Shown piece by piece: positions 33,476 to 45,371 of a stretch of DNA of 64,000 nucleotides. The stretch comes from Pyropia yezoensis. Its lineage: Eukaryota > Rhodophyta > Bangiophyceae > Bangiales > Bangiaceae. The stretch spans positions 18,605,816 to 18,669,815 of the forward strand of contig CM020619.1 of NCBI GenBank assembly GCA_009829735.1, written 5' to 3'. The notes under the pieces were generated by a model, which saw nothing but the letters and a program-made list of their open reading frames with translations, ran no database searches and was not told where the DNA came from. The position numbers were made by a program, and so were the translations under genes. Numbering within the stretch: the first letter of the stretch is position 1; each line of letters starts with the position of its first letter.

Positions 33476-35585
33476 GTGACCGCAGGTGCCAGTGGTCGAG
33501 AAAGTGGCGCCTCGAGACATGCTCATGGAGGCGCCCGCGGCGTTGCGCGGCGGAACGACGAGGGAGGCTCGCCGCGAAGGCGTAAGACTGGAGCAGCCGC
33601 GGCTACCTCAACCCCACACCGAGCCGCGTCCATCATTGTGATTATCGTTGCCCCCTCCCGCCCCCCGTTCCCACCGCCGCGGGCGTCGCAGCTTCCGCGG
33701 CCGACCTTCGAGTCATGGCAGCCGCCTGACCCGATGTCAAGTGGCCGCCGGGCGGCCACCCCCCCCCCCCCGGGCGGCCGCCCCACCTCCGAAAGCTGGC
33801 ATGTCCTCCGAGCTTGGCGCGGCGGCGGCGCTCACCGCCGGCCACCCCGACCACCCCTGCAAGCAGCAGGCGCTGCCGTAAAGGGTGTCGCCGGCCGCAA
33901 TGGGAGAGGACGACGACTGTGGTGCGGCGGTTGCGGCGGCGGCGACGGCGGCGGCGGCGGGGTCAATCTCTTCCTACTCTCCCCGTTTGTGTCTGCCAAC
34001 CTGAGCGAGTGGCCGATGCCTTCGGCCGCTGATGCCGAGCGGCCGGGTTTCGGCGGTGGGGGGCGTGAGGCGCCGGCGTCGGCCGCATTCCCCACGCCGT
34101 CGTGGCCGCTGATGCGGCCAGCGGCGGCCGCGGCGGCCGTGGCCGGGAGCGTGGCAGCAGCGGGAGATGCAGAGGCAGTGACAGCGGCAGCGGCAGCGGA
34201 AACGGCAGTGACAGCCGCGGCGGGCGGCGGCGGACCGTCGCTGCGGGTGCCGTCTGTTGACAAGCGGGCGCGCGCGCAGGAAAGCGTGCCGACCACCACG
34301 GGGTGCGGCGGCCGCCGCGGCAGGTGCCCCTGCCGCTGCCCGTTTGGCAGTGGGCGCTGTCGCGGGGGTGGCCGCAGCGGTCGCTGCGGGCGGAGGAGGG
34401 GGGGGCGGTGGGGTGGGGGTGGGGTTCAGGGTGGTCGCGCCAGTCGTGGTCTGGGCGGGGGCGGTTGCCGCGGCTCCCGTCGGGCCGCCACAGATTGGGT
34501 GGGTTGGCTGCCGCAGACGGATGCGGGGCGGATGGAGGTGCTGCTGCCGCCGCCACTCCCCGCCCCGATGGTGCGAGTCGGCGGCGGCAGCGATGGCGGT
34601 GGCGGGAGGCGGGGTGCCCTCGGCACGGCGGGGGCAGCGGCGGCGGCGGCGGCGGTGCGGTGGCCGAGACGGGGGGGTGAGGACGCCCTAGGCCGCCACG
34701 CAGGAGGCCAACGAGGCGACCGCGGCGGCCGCCACGGCCGCTTCCGAGGCGGTGCTGTTGGGGGTGTTGCCACGTCCGCCGTCGGCAGGCGGCAGCCGCT
34801 AGGGGGTCTGCCACCGCACCTGCCGGCCACCCGACCCGCAGCGCAGGCAGTTCCGGCGGTGCTCGCTGACCCGTTTGCGATGGGGGACGTGGAAGCCGCG
34901 GAGGTGGCGGCGGTCGCGGCGGGCGCCGCCTTCTCCGTCGCCGACGTGGGGGGCGCCGAGCCCTTTGGCTCGTTCCTGTGCGCCGCGCTGCTCCTGTCCT
35001 CTGTCCTGGCGGGGCCATCCGCATGGCGGTATTGAGGGCCGCGGTGGCCGCTGCCGCCTGTACAACCGCTGGCCTACGTGGAGGTGACGCACCGCGGCGG
35101 GGCGGCGGCGGCGGCGGCCTCCCGCCGCCTCATGGCGGCGGAGATTAACGTGCTCCTTACGCCCCTCCCGCAGGGGTATGCGAGCATGCCGCGGCGCTGG
35201 CGGTGACGCTCAGCCGGTCGCTGACGTAGAGCAAGCGGCGCGCCGAGTGGCAGTAGCGCACGAGTTGGCGCTTGCCTGACGTGACCGTCCGGCTGGGCCC
35301 CGTCGGCGAGGCGCGCGGCATCATTGGGGCGGGCTTCCGCGAGTAGCTGACCATCGCGGTGGAGCGGCCCGACGGGACCGCCGCGATCGCGTCGGCGGGC
35401 CGCGGCTGCGGCGGCGGTGGCGGCGGCGGAGGCAGCGGTGGCGGATGGTTCTGCCGGCCCGTGCGACGGTGGGCGCACAAGCGACGACCTCGACAACGGG
35501 CCCGCCATGGATTTTGTGCGGCTGGTATCGACGGCCGCGTCGAGGAAGGGCATGCACCACCGGGTGGTGGACGCGACGAGGGCAC
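33476..35585 (+). pseudogene. GC-rich Ala/Gly-rich coding-like region, copy B
   Basis: Same region as 20873-22962. Here a single open frame of 519 aa spans 33476-35035. One fewer C near 35092 than in copy A also joins AYVEVTH to MAAEINVLL. The improvement in one copy at each site argues for sequencing error, but internal stops shared by both copies remain. Confidence 0.3.
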
Positions 35586-35891
35586 TAACCTTTTATTTTT
35601 TTGCGCCCCGCCTAACCGCCACGCTGCCGCCTACCACTGGCGCCGCTTCCGCCTCATCTTCCGCATCGCGTGGTGGGTGGGAGCACGCGGCGCTGGCGGC
35701 GGTGGCTGCGGCGGCGGCGGCGGCGGTGGCGGCGGCGCACCTGTGGCGCCGGGGGTGCTGGTTGTCTCCATCTCTTCCTCCCCTTTTATTACGTAAAGCC
35801 AGCGGCACACGCCGAGGAAGAGGCGGTAGAGCCACACTTGGGAAGGCGTTTGAGTCAAAGCGGCAAAGTGATGATACGCGTGCTCACTAGT

Positions 35892-38800
35892 TCATTGCTC
35901 AGCATCCGGAAGAAATGCATTCAACAGATAGCGCATGTCCCACACGTTTGCCCATTGGCACCAAACGATGGAGGAGACGGTCCCAATCCTAGGCGGCGGC
36001 ACAATTCTGCAAAGTCGGGGACAATGTGTACAACCCGAATGATGTCACTGACAGGCACGGCGCGCAGCCGGACGTGACGTGACGCACTCGCCCCGGCACC
36101 AGCTGTCGCGGTGGTCCACCGCAGCCTGGTGCACCCCCTGGCGGACAGGGGGCACTCGACGGCAGCCGTGACACGCTCCAATTCCGCCACGACAGCAACG
36201 TCCACACCGCCGTCAAGACGCACCAACAAGCGCACGTGGCCATACTCTGACTCCGTCCCGGATGCCCGGTACGCGACATAATCGTACCACTTGCTGCCGT
36301 GAAAACGCCTCAGAGGCGCGCACGACCTGCCTCAAGCGACGCCCATCCCCCAACCGCGCCTGGAAGAAGACGTGCTTGGGCACCGCTACGCGATCTCCAC
36401 AGCGTAGACCGATGACGACAGGCAATGACGACAGTCCGGGACGGGCCGCAAGAGAACTGAGCAAGTGGTGCTCTAGATGTACCGTCCGAGCGCGGCGGAG
36501 AGGACGACGCTGCTCCTCGCTGTCGGCCAAGTACCCATCGGCATAACGCAGGGGTTCCTCCCTGCCTTGCTGCGTCCGCGACGCAGCCGCGTTCTTCCGC
36601 AGGACGGCGCGCGTTCGTTGAGCGTGGCGGACGAGCTGCCGCGTGAAGTCCGTTCTCTTGTTTGTACGGTGGTAGTGCTTCTTTGCGTCCTTGTGCCTGC
36701 TCTCGTTAGCGCTCGTGTTGGCGTTAAGGATGTTCCCGTGGTACTTCACCGCATGAAGAAGATGGCACAGCAGGCGGTGGACTTTGGTAGTTCGTAGGCG
36801 CCCAAGGATGGGAGTGGCGTAGCAGAGGGATGAAGTCCTGCGCCTGCTGTGCCAACGCCTGACCTTCAGACAGCGTCATTGGAGAGGAGCAAGCGTCGCC
36901 AAGGTGCCGGGTGATGCGGCCCACAAGGAGGGCGTACTCGCAGAACATGGCCGTCACTGCAGCGTGAAGAGGAGTAGAAGGGAAGACTGACCGGAACGCA
37001 CCCCAGTCGAACTCGCACCTCGACCCCGTCGACGCCGCCGTCATCATCACCCTCATCCTCAACATTCTCATTCCCGTCGCCGGCGTCGTATTCTCCCGTC
37101 TACGGCCTCACCGTGCACGTTGCACAGCGAGCGCAGCAGTCGGCGAGCAGCCACGTCTCCGTCGTCCTCACTGCTTGCACCCGTTGTATTGCTGCCGCTG
37201 GAAGCCGCGCCACTTTCTAGACCTTCGGCGGGCTCTTGTCGATCAAAGAGACCAGCCACGAGAAATGCCAAGATTCACACTCCGTGGCGCTACTCGCGAC
37301 CGGTGAATGAAGTTTGGTTTTCGTCTGACTTGACGAGGTAGCTGCCGACACGCACAGACACATACATAATGGACAGAAACAAGCAAGCGGGCAATACAAG
37401 AAAATTGTCAGTCAGGCATGCTGCAGATGCGCTTTCCAGGTGTTCCTAGTAAGCTCGTGGCCGCCACAGCGCGCACACAGCAACTGTCTCTGCAAAGAGG
37501 GCAACATTCACGGCGAATCCAGGTCCACGTACCCAGGTCGAACGCGTGAGGCCTTACTGCGCCGCCCGAGATCAAGGAGACGACGGTACGCCTCCACGTA
37601 CGTGGCTGTGAAGCTGCCATGGAGCGGTGGACGGTCGCCGCTCATGCTGGGGAAGATCCGCAATAAACGGTGGACAAGCAGGCGCGTGATGCCCAGGTCC
37701 AGAACCTGCACAAGAGGTGTAACTTGTAGCACAAGACGACTCAAGCAACATCGTCCAGAAGCCCAATGTGAGGTCACGACGCCTTCTAACGCCGCAGCAG
37801 TCACATGCGCTCGCAAGAATCGAAAGCCACGCAAAAACACCAAGCCATTCATAGCCAGACTTACGTGCAGGACATCCAGAGCTACGATCTTGTACAAAAG
37901 GAAGAAAGGGGTGCCAAGACCAGCTATAGCGGCAAGAGCCGGAGGTTGGCCATTGATGCTCAGGGTCCTCTCGAGGTGATCCCGCCGCTGCTTCCCTCTT
38001 CCATGGACTCGATCGCCGTGCACCTCCAGCTGCCGCATGGTCAGCGAGAGAGCATTTCTCTCCCCCGCACACATTTCTGCAGGCGTGCCCAGGTCCTTGA
38101 AAAGCACATCGCAAATAGAGCACGGTCTGTAGCACATTCTCGGTTTGAAGCACAGCACCGCGCGCTCCTCTGGCTGATCACAGATGTACAGGAGCAAGCG
38201 TGGGAAGGCCAGAAGAGTCCCGTGCTCTCCCCCCGGCACGGGCACGCCGGTATGGCTGGCGGAGATGAACTCCCGGAAGGCCAAGTAGAGTATCCTTTGC
38301 AGGACCAAAATGCGCCGTTGACGGGACCGCTCTGCGCCAGCCGACCCTCGCTCGGTTGTCACTTGTGGGATGTACGCAATGTCGTACCATTCATCCTTTC
38401 CTGTAATCGCGTTCAGGACACGCACACGCACAGGATACAGCTTGTGCGCTGTGCACAGGAGAATGAGGACGACGCATAAAAGAGCACTCGCGGCGCAACA
38501 AGCAACTGCCAGTTAGACACTCCCGTTGCAGACTTCCCACGACGTCACTCCCTCGGTCGCTCTCTCACTGAGGAACATGAAGTTGCGAAAAGCAACACGA
38601 GCGCTTACTCGTAAGCATCGCCGCTTGACGAAATGCACGGGGGCCGCCGAATTCACGGCTTACCAGCTGCACCGCAGGCACAGGTATAGCCCAAGTTCGG
38701 TGTCTACCGAACTGCCAACTGTCTCCCACCTCCATCTCACGTCCGCCGACGAACCAGCCTCAATGCGCTCACACGCTCGACATCAAGAACGCCCACTCGA

Positions 38801-40000
38801 GAGCGGTGCGCGTCCATGCACTCGAAAAATGCAACAAGCACACACCGAGAGGCCGAGAAAAGAGAAGCTCCACGTACCTGCCGAGGATGAGATGACGCAG
38901 CTGTCACTGTAGGCGTGGATCCCGAGCACAAACGCAGCAGGCCCGTGGTCGCGTTTCACCTGCTCCTCACAGAGTCGAAACGCATCGCCGTCAAAGGGTG
39001 TTTCCCTGTCGTCCGAGGGCCCTTCGCCTTCGCCCCCTCTCGCCCAGTACCGCACCTTGAAGGTCGCCTTGAAGTCGCCCAAAACGACGCCCAGGACGCT
39101 GCGGTAGTAGCCCTCAAAAGACTCGTCCAACGCAATCAGGCGGCACGAGAACCACTCCTCGCGCTGTACCGCCTCGTCAATGTCGTCGCTGAGCGCCTGT
39201 TGGAAGGCATGGGGCGCTGGAAAGAAGTCCCGCAACCTCCTTGGTGCCGCTGGCTCAGAAGGGCGGTCCGATTCCCACTCAAAGAAGAGCTCCCAAAGGT
39301 CGCGATTGCCGCTGCTCGACAGGCCACACCCACCAGTCTTGAACGCGAAGGACTGCACAGAGCGCAGCCGCCGCGTGTTGAACCTTCCCGCCTTGGAGTT
39401 AGCCCGCTGCTTGACGAGAGGGGTACTGCGCGCCATATCTCGATACGCCTCGTAGATGCCACGAACGTGCGTTGTCACAGAAGGGTAGACCACCTCAGGT
39501 GGAGGCTCCGATTGATCGCCAACGGACTGCGCAAGCCGCGGACGCTTACGGGCTCGCGCTTGGGTCGCAAACTGTTGTCGAGTAGACCGAAGAAGGGGTC
39601 CAAGCTCGTCGCCAGAGTCGCGTTGGATGCCTTGCTGCTCGTCGTAGTTGCCGTCTTCGGGTACGTGTTCCTGACGCGCACATGGGCATAATCCGGCCTC
39701 TGCGTGCCGCGCAGCACCATCAACGTCTTTTCTGGTTCTGCCGTCATGGTTGGCAGGTAGCGGTGGCCTGGCGTCGTGCTGCTGCGCAGATGCACTGGGT
39801 GCACACGGTCCAGCGCCCTGCCCTGCCGCCGGAAGGATAGAAGAGCCAGCATTACCAGCAGGCCGCACAGCAGCAGAGGGGGGATGAGTCTCGCCTCTGT
39901 GTGCTGTCAACTGGTGCCTCCTGAGAGTGCCGCGAGAAAACGGGGCGCGCCAGCAAATGAGGCACTGGAGGGCTGCACGAGAAATGGGCACATCTGACAT
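35892..40000 (-). CDS. CACTA/Plavaka-like DNA transposase, copy B (exons broken)
   Basis: Same gene as 23293-27398. Exon 2 (37508-38431) is intact and the zinc-finger exon 1 (start 40000) is open. Exon 3 is cut into several frames (35921-36235, 36213-36749, 36724-37071, 37068-37271) by single-base insertions, for example an extra A near 36303 (gtgaaaacgcc against gtgaaacgcc in copy A) and an extra C near 37025. These breaks are absent from copy A, so they are better explained by assembly error than by decay. Intron positions are the same as in copy A. Confidence 0.6.
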
Positions 40001-42066
40001 CGTGTCTGTGGGGAAGAGGGAGGGGTCGCATCAAGCAGATGGAGTAGGCAAGCACGCTGGCACGACGTAGCATGGGCTCAGAGATAAGAGAGCGTCTCAG
40101 CCATGCGCGTAGCCTTGGGTGTCGTGCCATCCAAAAGAGCTCACTCTCCCTGCGAAGGCCCTCTTCCTGTGCACGACGTACTCGACAATCTCTCAATGCG
40201 GCCGCACAGGCAAGTCCCCGCTGCGCTCAGAGGTCAAGCATGGCGCTCACCCGGAGCACTGACAAAGGCAGGCAAGACACGCCGGCGTGTAAGAACACAA
40301 GCCATCAGTGACCAACGAGCCAAGACCGCTCAGCCACGGACACGTCACGTCGCTGTTGGTCAGTGGTGGCCACCGCGAGGTCGGAGCTCCAGCCCGTGAA
40401 AAGGCCCCAACGGTGCATGAGAAGCGTGTGCGGCAACGAGAGGCTGAGCGCGCCCCGTCTCCTGGAACATGGTGTCTGCTCGACAACCACACCTTGCTGC
40501 TCCCGAGAGTGCAGCGCTGCTGTCGCGCACCCACGCACAGAAGAAGCGAAGAGCGTCAAAACATACCTGGGCATGCAATCAGCTGGCAGCTCCTCCGAGA
40601 GCCCCCTCCCGTGCTGCTCTATGAGAAGTTGCGGGGCGCGGGTAAACTCGAGAACAGGCATTGCCGTGGCCGGGCCACCGCACCACGCCGCATCGCCGTG
40701 GCGCCGACCTTTTGAGCCTGCATCGCCATCCCGTCGCAGGATGGCAGCATCCCCCCGAGCGGGGCAACCGAAGAGACCGGGCGCCCGCCCAGGATGCCCA
40801 GTTTCGCGCCGGTCATGGTGTGGCGCACGTCGGTCAAGTGCATCCAAGGCGCGTGTCGCGAACGATCGTCGAATTCCACAAACAAGCATGAATCGTCGAC
40901 TGCCCGGAACGAGATTGAATGATTTGATATGTGTCAAGTAGCCGTGAAAGCCAATAGGAAGCGAGATAAGCACGAGTTAATTGTATTCCGCTTGGTCGAG
41001 TGCTGTCCACTTCTGAGTGCACCATTTCATTGCATAATCGTCGGACCACTTCACTTGCCGCGCTGTCCGTTCAATCGCAGTTCGCACCTGCCTCACGAGA
41101 GCTGCGGGCACCCGGGTTGCACCACGCGTTGAGCGAGGAGCCGCCCTCGACCCAGCGCCGTCCAAAGCCTTTCCAGCCTCTCAAGACGCCGACCACACGC
41201 GGTCTCGAGCCCACCTGGGACTCTCCCTCCCTTCTCTGAGTGCTCGAACCACGCCTTCGTCGCCGTAGTGGCGTGCATTCACGGTGCGTGCCGTTTTTGT
41301 TGTTTCTTTTGGACGGAGCGCTGTGTTGTGAGTCGAGTGCTCGCCATCGTGGCGGAGTTCATCTCCCGACACTGGCGCGCTGGGCTGTGGCAGGCTTGAT
41401 GCTGGGCTGCTGTCCGACCTCCTGATAACGTGTGGCTGTGCGTTCTCAAAGACTTGTGCTCGGTTTTGGTCTGGAAGCAGGCGCTCTTGCGGGGGCGATT
41501 GCATCTCCCCGGGCGGTACCGGCGTATGTCCTAAGCCATTGCAGCAAGAATGGCCTCTCCTGGTGCTCTGCCGCGCGTTTGAGCGCAGCACGCTGCGGGG
41601 GGGCGGAAGGCAGTCTGAAGCGCTTAAGAGTGGTGACGGCGCGACTTCGGGGGGTGCGCACGGAGCCACCGGCGCTCTCCTCACAACACCGCCGTCGCTC
41701 CCACTTTGAGCGCCCAACCTCCAGCACCAGCATCCCTGTCTTGGCAACACGCCGCCATCGTCAGTCCTCTTTGGGGCGCTTATCGGCGGCAGTGTATGTT
41801 CAGTGTGGCGCTCTTGACGATGGCTTTTATGTCGGCCACTTGCTTCGTTTGTGCTTGTCCCTCTGGCATGTACGGTCGCTCCGTCCTCCTGCTGGCATTG
41901 ACTTTGCGGGCGTAGCTGCTAACCCTCCCTCCAATCGCTCAACTCTCCTCACGATCAGCTCTGTTCACTTCTCCGATTGCACCGCCTTCCCAACTTGCTC
42001 CCGTTGCACCTTCGATACGCTTGTGGTTTTTTCTGGCTGGATGTCGGTGCTCATTGCCTCCACCAG
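40001..42066. other. Divergent intergenic region of the transposon, copy B
   Basis: Counterpart of 27399-29467; nothing additional. The small minus-strand frame is at 40619-40885. Confidence 0.4.
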
Positions 42067-43836
42067 ATGCCGCGTGCACCGAAGCGTCCTGCCCGCCCGG
42101 CGCTTCCTTCCAGTGGTGGGCAGCGCCGCCGACTGAATGCTCGTGCCAGTCCGTCGGGGGCGGTGCCTGAAGCCAATTCCAACAAAGGCGCGGGAGCTTC
42201 TTTTACTGTCAGGAATGTCCTCTCCATGAGCTCTGATGCGTCGCCATCCACGCCTGTCCGTTCTGTTGGCGGTGCTCTTCGCGCGCCTTCTGGCGCTCCC
42301 GTTAATGGCGAGGGAGCTCCTGGAAACGGCGAGGGGGCTCGTCAGCCGCGGCCTCCCTCCGCCACTGCCCAGGACGAAGGTGATGGTGGAGCATCTGCGG
42401 CTCGCGCCGCTGCTCTCGCCGTCCTGCGCGACGCTGTGCGCCCCCTTGGCAGCGACACCACGGAGACTACCGAGGCTACCGCGCCTCCGAGTCCTGGTCC
42501 TGCTGGCGGAGCGGCAATTGCTCGCCGCCCGACCGACCCGCAGGTCCAGCCCAGGGCCTCCGCGGCTCGCCGTCCGGCGTCACCGCCGATCAGCTCTGAA
42601 CGGCCCCCCTCATCTCCCGGCTCGACGTCGGCGCCGTCGACGGCGCCCTCTACGGCGCCCTCTACGGCGCCATCCACGCCGCAGGGGTCGACCACACTGG
42701 CAGGTGCCATCAATATCGGCACGCGTCCGCTGCGCCTGCAGCAGGTGGCGGTTTCTACGAACGTTGATAACGTCCTGGAGACTGTTCGTGACATCCTTGT
42801 CAAGGTAGAGCTCATTGCTCGTGGCCAAGAGCTTCTGGCCATGGCTGTCAGCTCCTTGCATGGGGCTGTCACAGTTGGCTTCAAGGACTTGTCGGACGCG
42901 ATTAAGCAGATGGCGACAGGTGTGGATGGCGGTGCGCCGGCCACCAACGCCCAGGTGGCCGAGACGCTGGGCAAGGTCCAGACCATCAAGCGGGGCTTCA
43001 GGGAGCGCGAGATGAAGCGCATCGCCGAGGCGGCCCGCAGTGCCGACGTTTACCTGGACACCGCTCGGACGTGGAATGACGTCACGGAGGTGACCATGCA
43101 ATCCCTGGACATGGATCGGTCGGCTGCGGCGCAGTGGCTTCTGAGCACCATCCGCTTGCCCACTCGCCGCGATGCGAGCGTCCTAGTCGCCATGCGCGCC
43201 TGCGTGCCCATCCTCCGCGCGAAGCCGCACCTGATGCAGACGTTGAAGGAGATTGTGTGCTCTGCTTTCTTTACAGGTATTGGGCAGCCTCGCGAGAACC
43301 TCTCCCCCGAGACCTCCACGCTCTGGCTGAACAACCAGGCGTACTTGCTGTCGGAGCGTGGGCGGCCGTCCTTTATGACAGGTATGGCGGGGATGCTCCG
43401 CCATGTTGGGGCCAACGACATGGTGAAGGAGGCCCTGAACTTTGGCGCGCGGCCGGTCATCCACACGACGACGGGCCACATCGCGCTCGGCTCGTGCTTC
43501 GTGCGTGCCACGTTGGAGAGCAAGGCCGGCGTGCGCTCGGGTCGTCGCTCGGGCGTCGGGGAGGGCATATATGACATGTGGGTTGCGGAGCTGGCACGCG
43601 TGGATGCGGTGCTGCCGAAGGATGACGAGGTGCACTCTGGCCTGCGACTGATCGACGGCCTTGACGTCAATCGTGCTGTTGTCGACGCAAGTGGAAACGG
43701 AGACGGCGTCGTTCCTCCCCACGACATCAACGCCGCCTTGGCCGAGGTGGCCAATGACCAGGTCAAGGCAGACGCTGAGGCTGCGGCCGATGGTGCCGCT
43801 GGCCCTGCAGTGGCCACCGGGGCGGGTGCGCCCTGA
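42067..43836 (+). CDS. Accessory ORF of the transposon, copy B (intact, 589 aa)
   Basis: Start ATG 42067 (MPRAPKRPARPALPSSGG), stop 43836. Residues 1-230 are Ser/Pro/Ala-rich and probably disordered with a basic N-terminus. About 240-310 is amphipathic helix (NVLETVRDILVKVELIARGQ), suitable for oligomerisation. The rest is a folded domain with conserved-looking stretches (DRSAAAQWLLSTIRLPTRRD, LWLNNQAYLLSERGRPSFMT, GEGIYDMWVAELARVDAVLP). I recognise no family. It is divergent from the transposase within the same block, the arrangement of second proteins in CACTA-type elements (TnpA-like, binding subterminal repeats). That role is inference. Confidence 0.6.
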   Translation: MPRAPKRPARPALPSSGGQRRRLNARASPSGAVPEANSNKGAGASFTVRNVLSMSSDASPSTPVRSVGGALRAPSGAPVNGEGAPGNGEGARQPRPPSATAQDEGDGGASAARAAALAVLRDAVRPLGSDTTETTEATAPPSPGPAGGAAIARRPTDPQVQPRASAARRPASPPISSERPPSSPGSTSAPSTAPSTAPSTAPSTPQGSTTLAGAINIGTRPLRLQQVAVSTNVDNVLETVRDILVKVELIARGQELLAMAVSSLHGAVTVGFKDLSDAIKQMATGVDGGAPATNAQVAETLGKVQTIKRGFREREMKRIAEAARSADVYLDTARTWNDVTEVTMQSLDMDRSAAAQWLLSTIRLPTRRDASVLVAMRACVPILRAKPHLMQTLKEIVCSAFFTGIGQPRENLSPETSTLWLNNQAYLLSERGRPSFMTGMAGMLRHVGANDMVKEALNFGARPVIHTTTGHIALGSCFVRATLESKAGVRSGRRSGVGEGIYDMWVAELARVDAVLPKDDEVHSGLRLIDGLDVNRAVVDASGNGDGVVPPHDINAALAEVANDQVKADAEAAADGAAGPAVATGAGAP

Positions 43837-45371
43837 TGGCGAAGATGGCGGCACTGCCTCAACTGCCGCGCGGGGGGTGAAGTGTGAGGCGTGTTTTGTG
43901 TGCGGTCACATGGGCGGCAGCTGTGGGGACGTGGCCGCGTGCGAGTGCGTACGCGCTGGCCCGTTGCAAGCCTGATCTTGAGCGCTCCTCGGACTGCAGC
44001 TCTTTGTGTGTTTGCGTTTGTTGCGTGCTGTGGCGCCCTCCTCTCTGTCTTCACATTCCATGCACCCGGTTGTGAGCACTGGTGTGCGCGCTCGTGCGTG
44101 CTGCTTGTCGTGTGCTTGCGCTCGATTGTCATGCAGCGCCGGTGAGTCTGCACCTTAATTCTGCTGCTGGGCATTGCCTCCGGCGTGCCTGTCTTGCGCT
44201 GTCCTCTCTGTGCGTGTGTGGGCGTGTGTGCCTGTGTGTCTTGGACTATCTCTTCTTCGTTTTGATTCCTTTGCTTGGATTGGAGCTTCTCCACACCGTA
44301 CCGTGTGATATGCACGTTAGTTGGCATGCATAAAGGCGCCACCATTATGGTGGCGGTTCGCCACGCCGCTGCCCCCATGCCGTGGAGCCCGCACAGTCGG
44401 TGCGTGTGGTCCACAAGTGTCATCCTCCGGCATCTTGAGATACCTGTCGCCAGATGCGCATCTCAGGATCCGCCCGTCATGCGGTGCCAGTGTCTCAGGA
44501 AGCCCCCATCTTGGGATGCCAGCGTCATGAGATGGGCCTTCGTTGTGGACTGACGGTACATTGAAGGCACCTGTTTCTCCCTTTACTATTGGACGAGCTC
44601 TTCAGTAAGCTTTAGTCTCGAGATCCGTGCTCATCGAGGCCTCGTCGACTTTTACGCATCCTGAAGTCCATCGGGACTCGAACGAGAAAGCGCCTTGATG
44701 GCACATCTCACGCACGTCGAGGTCCGACGAATTGGAGCTCTTGATGGGGAATAGTTAGTTCGTGACGATGGGTCCTGCGCAGTGCGGCTTATAGTGGTGT
44801 CACGGAAACGGCCCGATTTCTTGCTCAGATCTGTTGACCATTTCTTGCAACCCCTCCGTATGGTTTGCTGGAGGCCTACAAATGTTCGGACAGGTTCCGC
44901 ACGGAGGCCACGTGCTCACGATACACGACGTAAAGCGTCGTCATCAGACCTCTCTGGTGATGTGCTTTGAGCACATGGCCGTCGTGCAACTATACCGCTC
45001 GGCAAATGTAAGCAAGTAGACAAAAAGGGAGCTTGCACAAACGCTCAAAACAAAGTGCAAAACCATGCAGCTTCGCGTAACATTTTTGACAATATCTCAT
45101 TATTTAGGTAATGCTTGTTGAAGGCTTAGCAGTGATTGCTGACTCGCTGGCGATGAAGAATGCCGCGTTCTCATGTCTGCAGCGGCCGCGGCCGGTCAAG
45201 CGGAATCTGATTGCGTAGACTCATTGTCTCCAACTGTGTCTTAGCATATACAAATCTTTTTCCACTTCCAGAGTCTTACTTTAAATACGATTCGTACTTG
45301 TACGTCAGAACCTGCCACCTGCAGCTAGCTGCAACCGCCTGCTTGAGCTCCCTAATGGCTGTTGCTTCCGC
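43837..45371. other. Downstream flank of accessory ORF, copy B
   Basis: Counterpart of 31281-32770, including the 19-nt palindrome near 44338 and the tctcag/ctgaga word cluster. No gene seen. Confidence 0.4.

Larger units (their letters stand above)
33271..45371. repeat. 12.1-kb block, copy B (start of right contig)
   Basis: Same sequence as 20670-32770. Beyond 45371 the right contig continues with unique sequence (ttggttggtgagtgacc), and left of 20670 the left contig is unique. The two copies probably represent one genomic locus seen twice, or the two haplotypes of it. Confidence 0.95.

Noticed and set aside
20670..45371. Biological tandem duplication or giant LTR pair
   Set aside because: Both copies end exactly at the N gap and differ mainly by homopolymer indels; overlapping contig ends explain this better.
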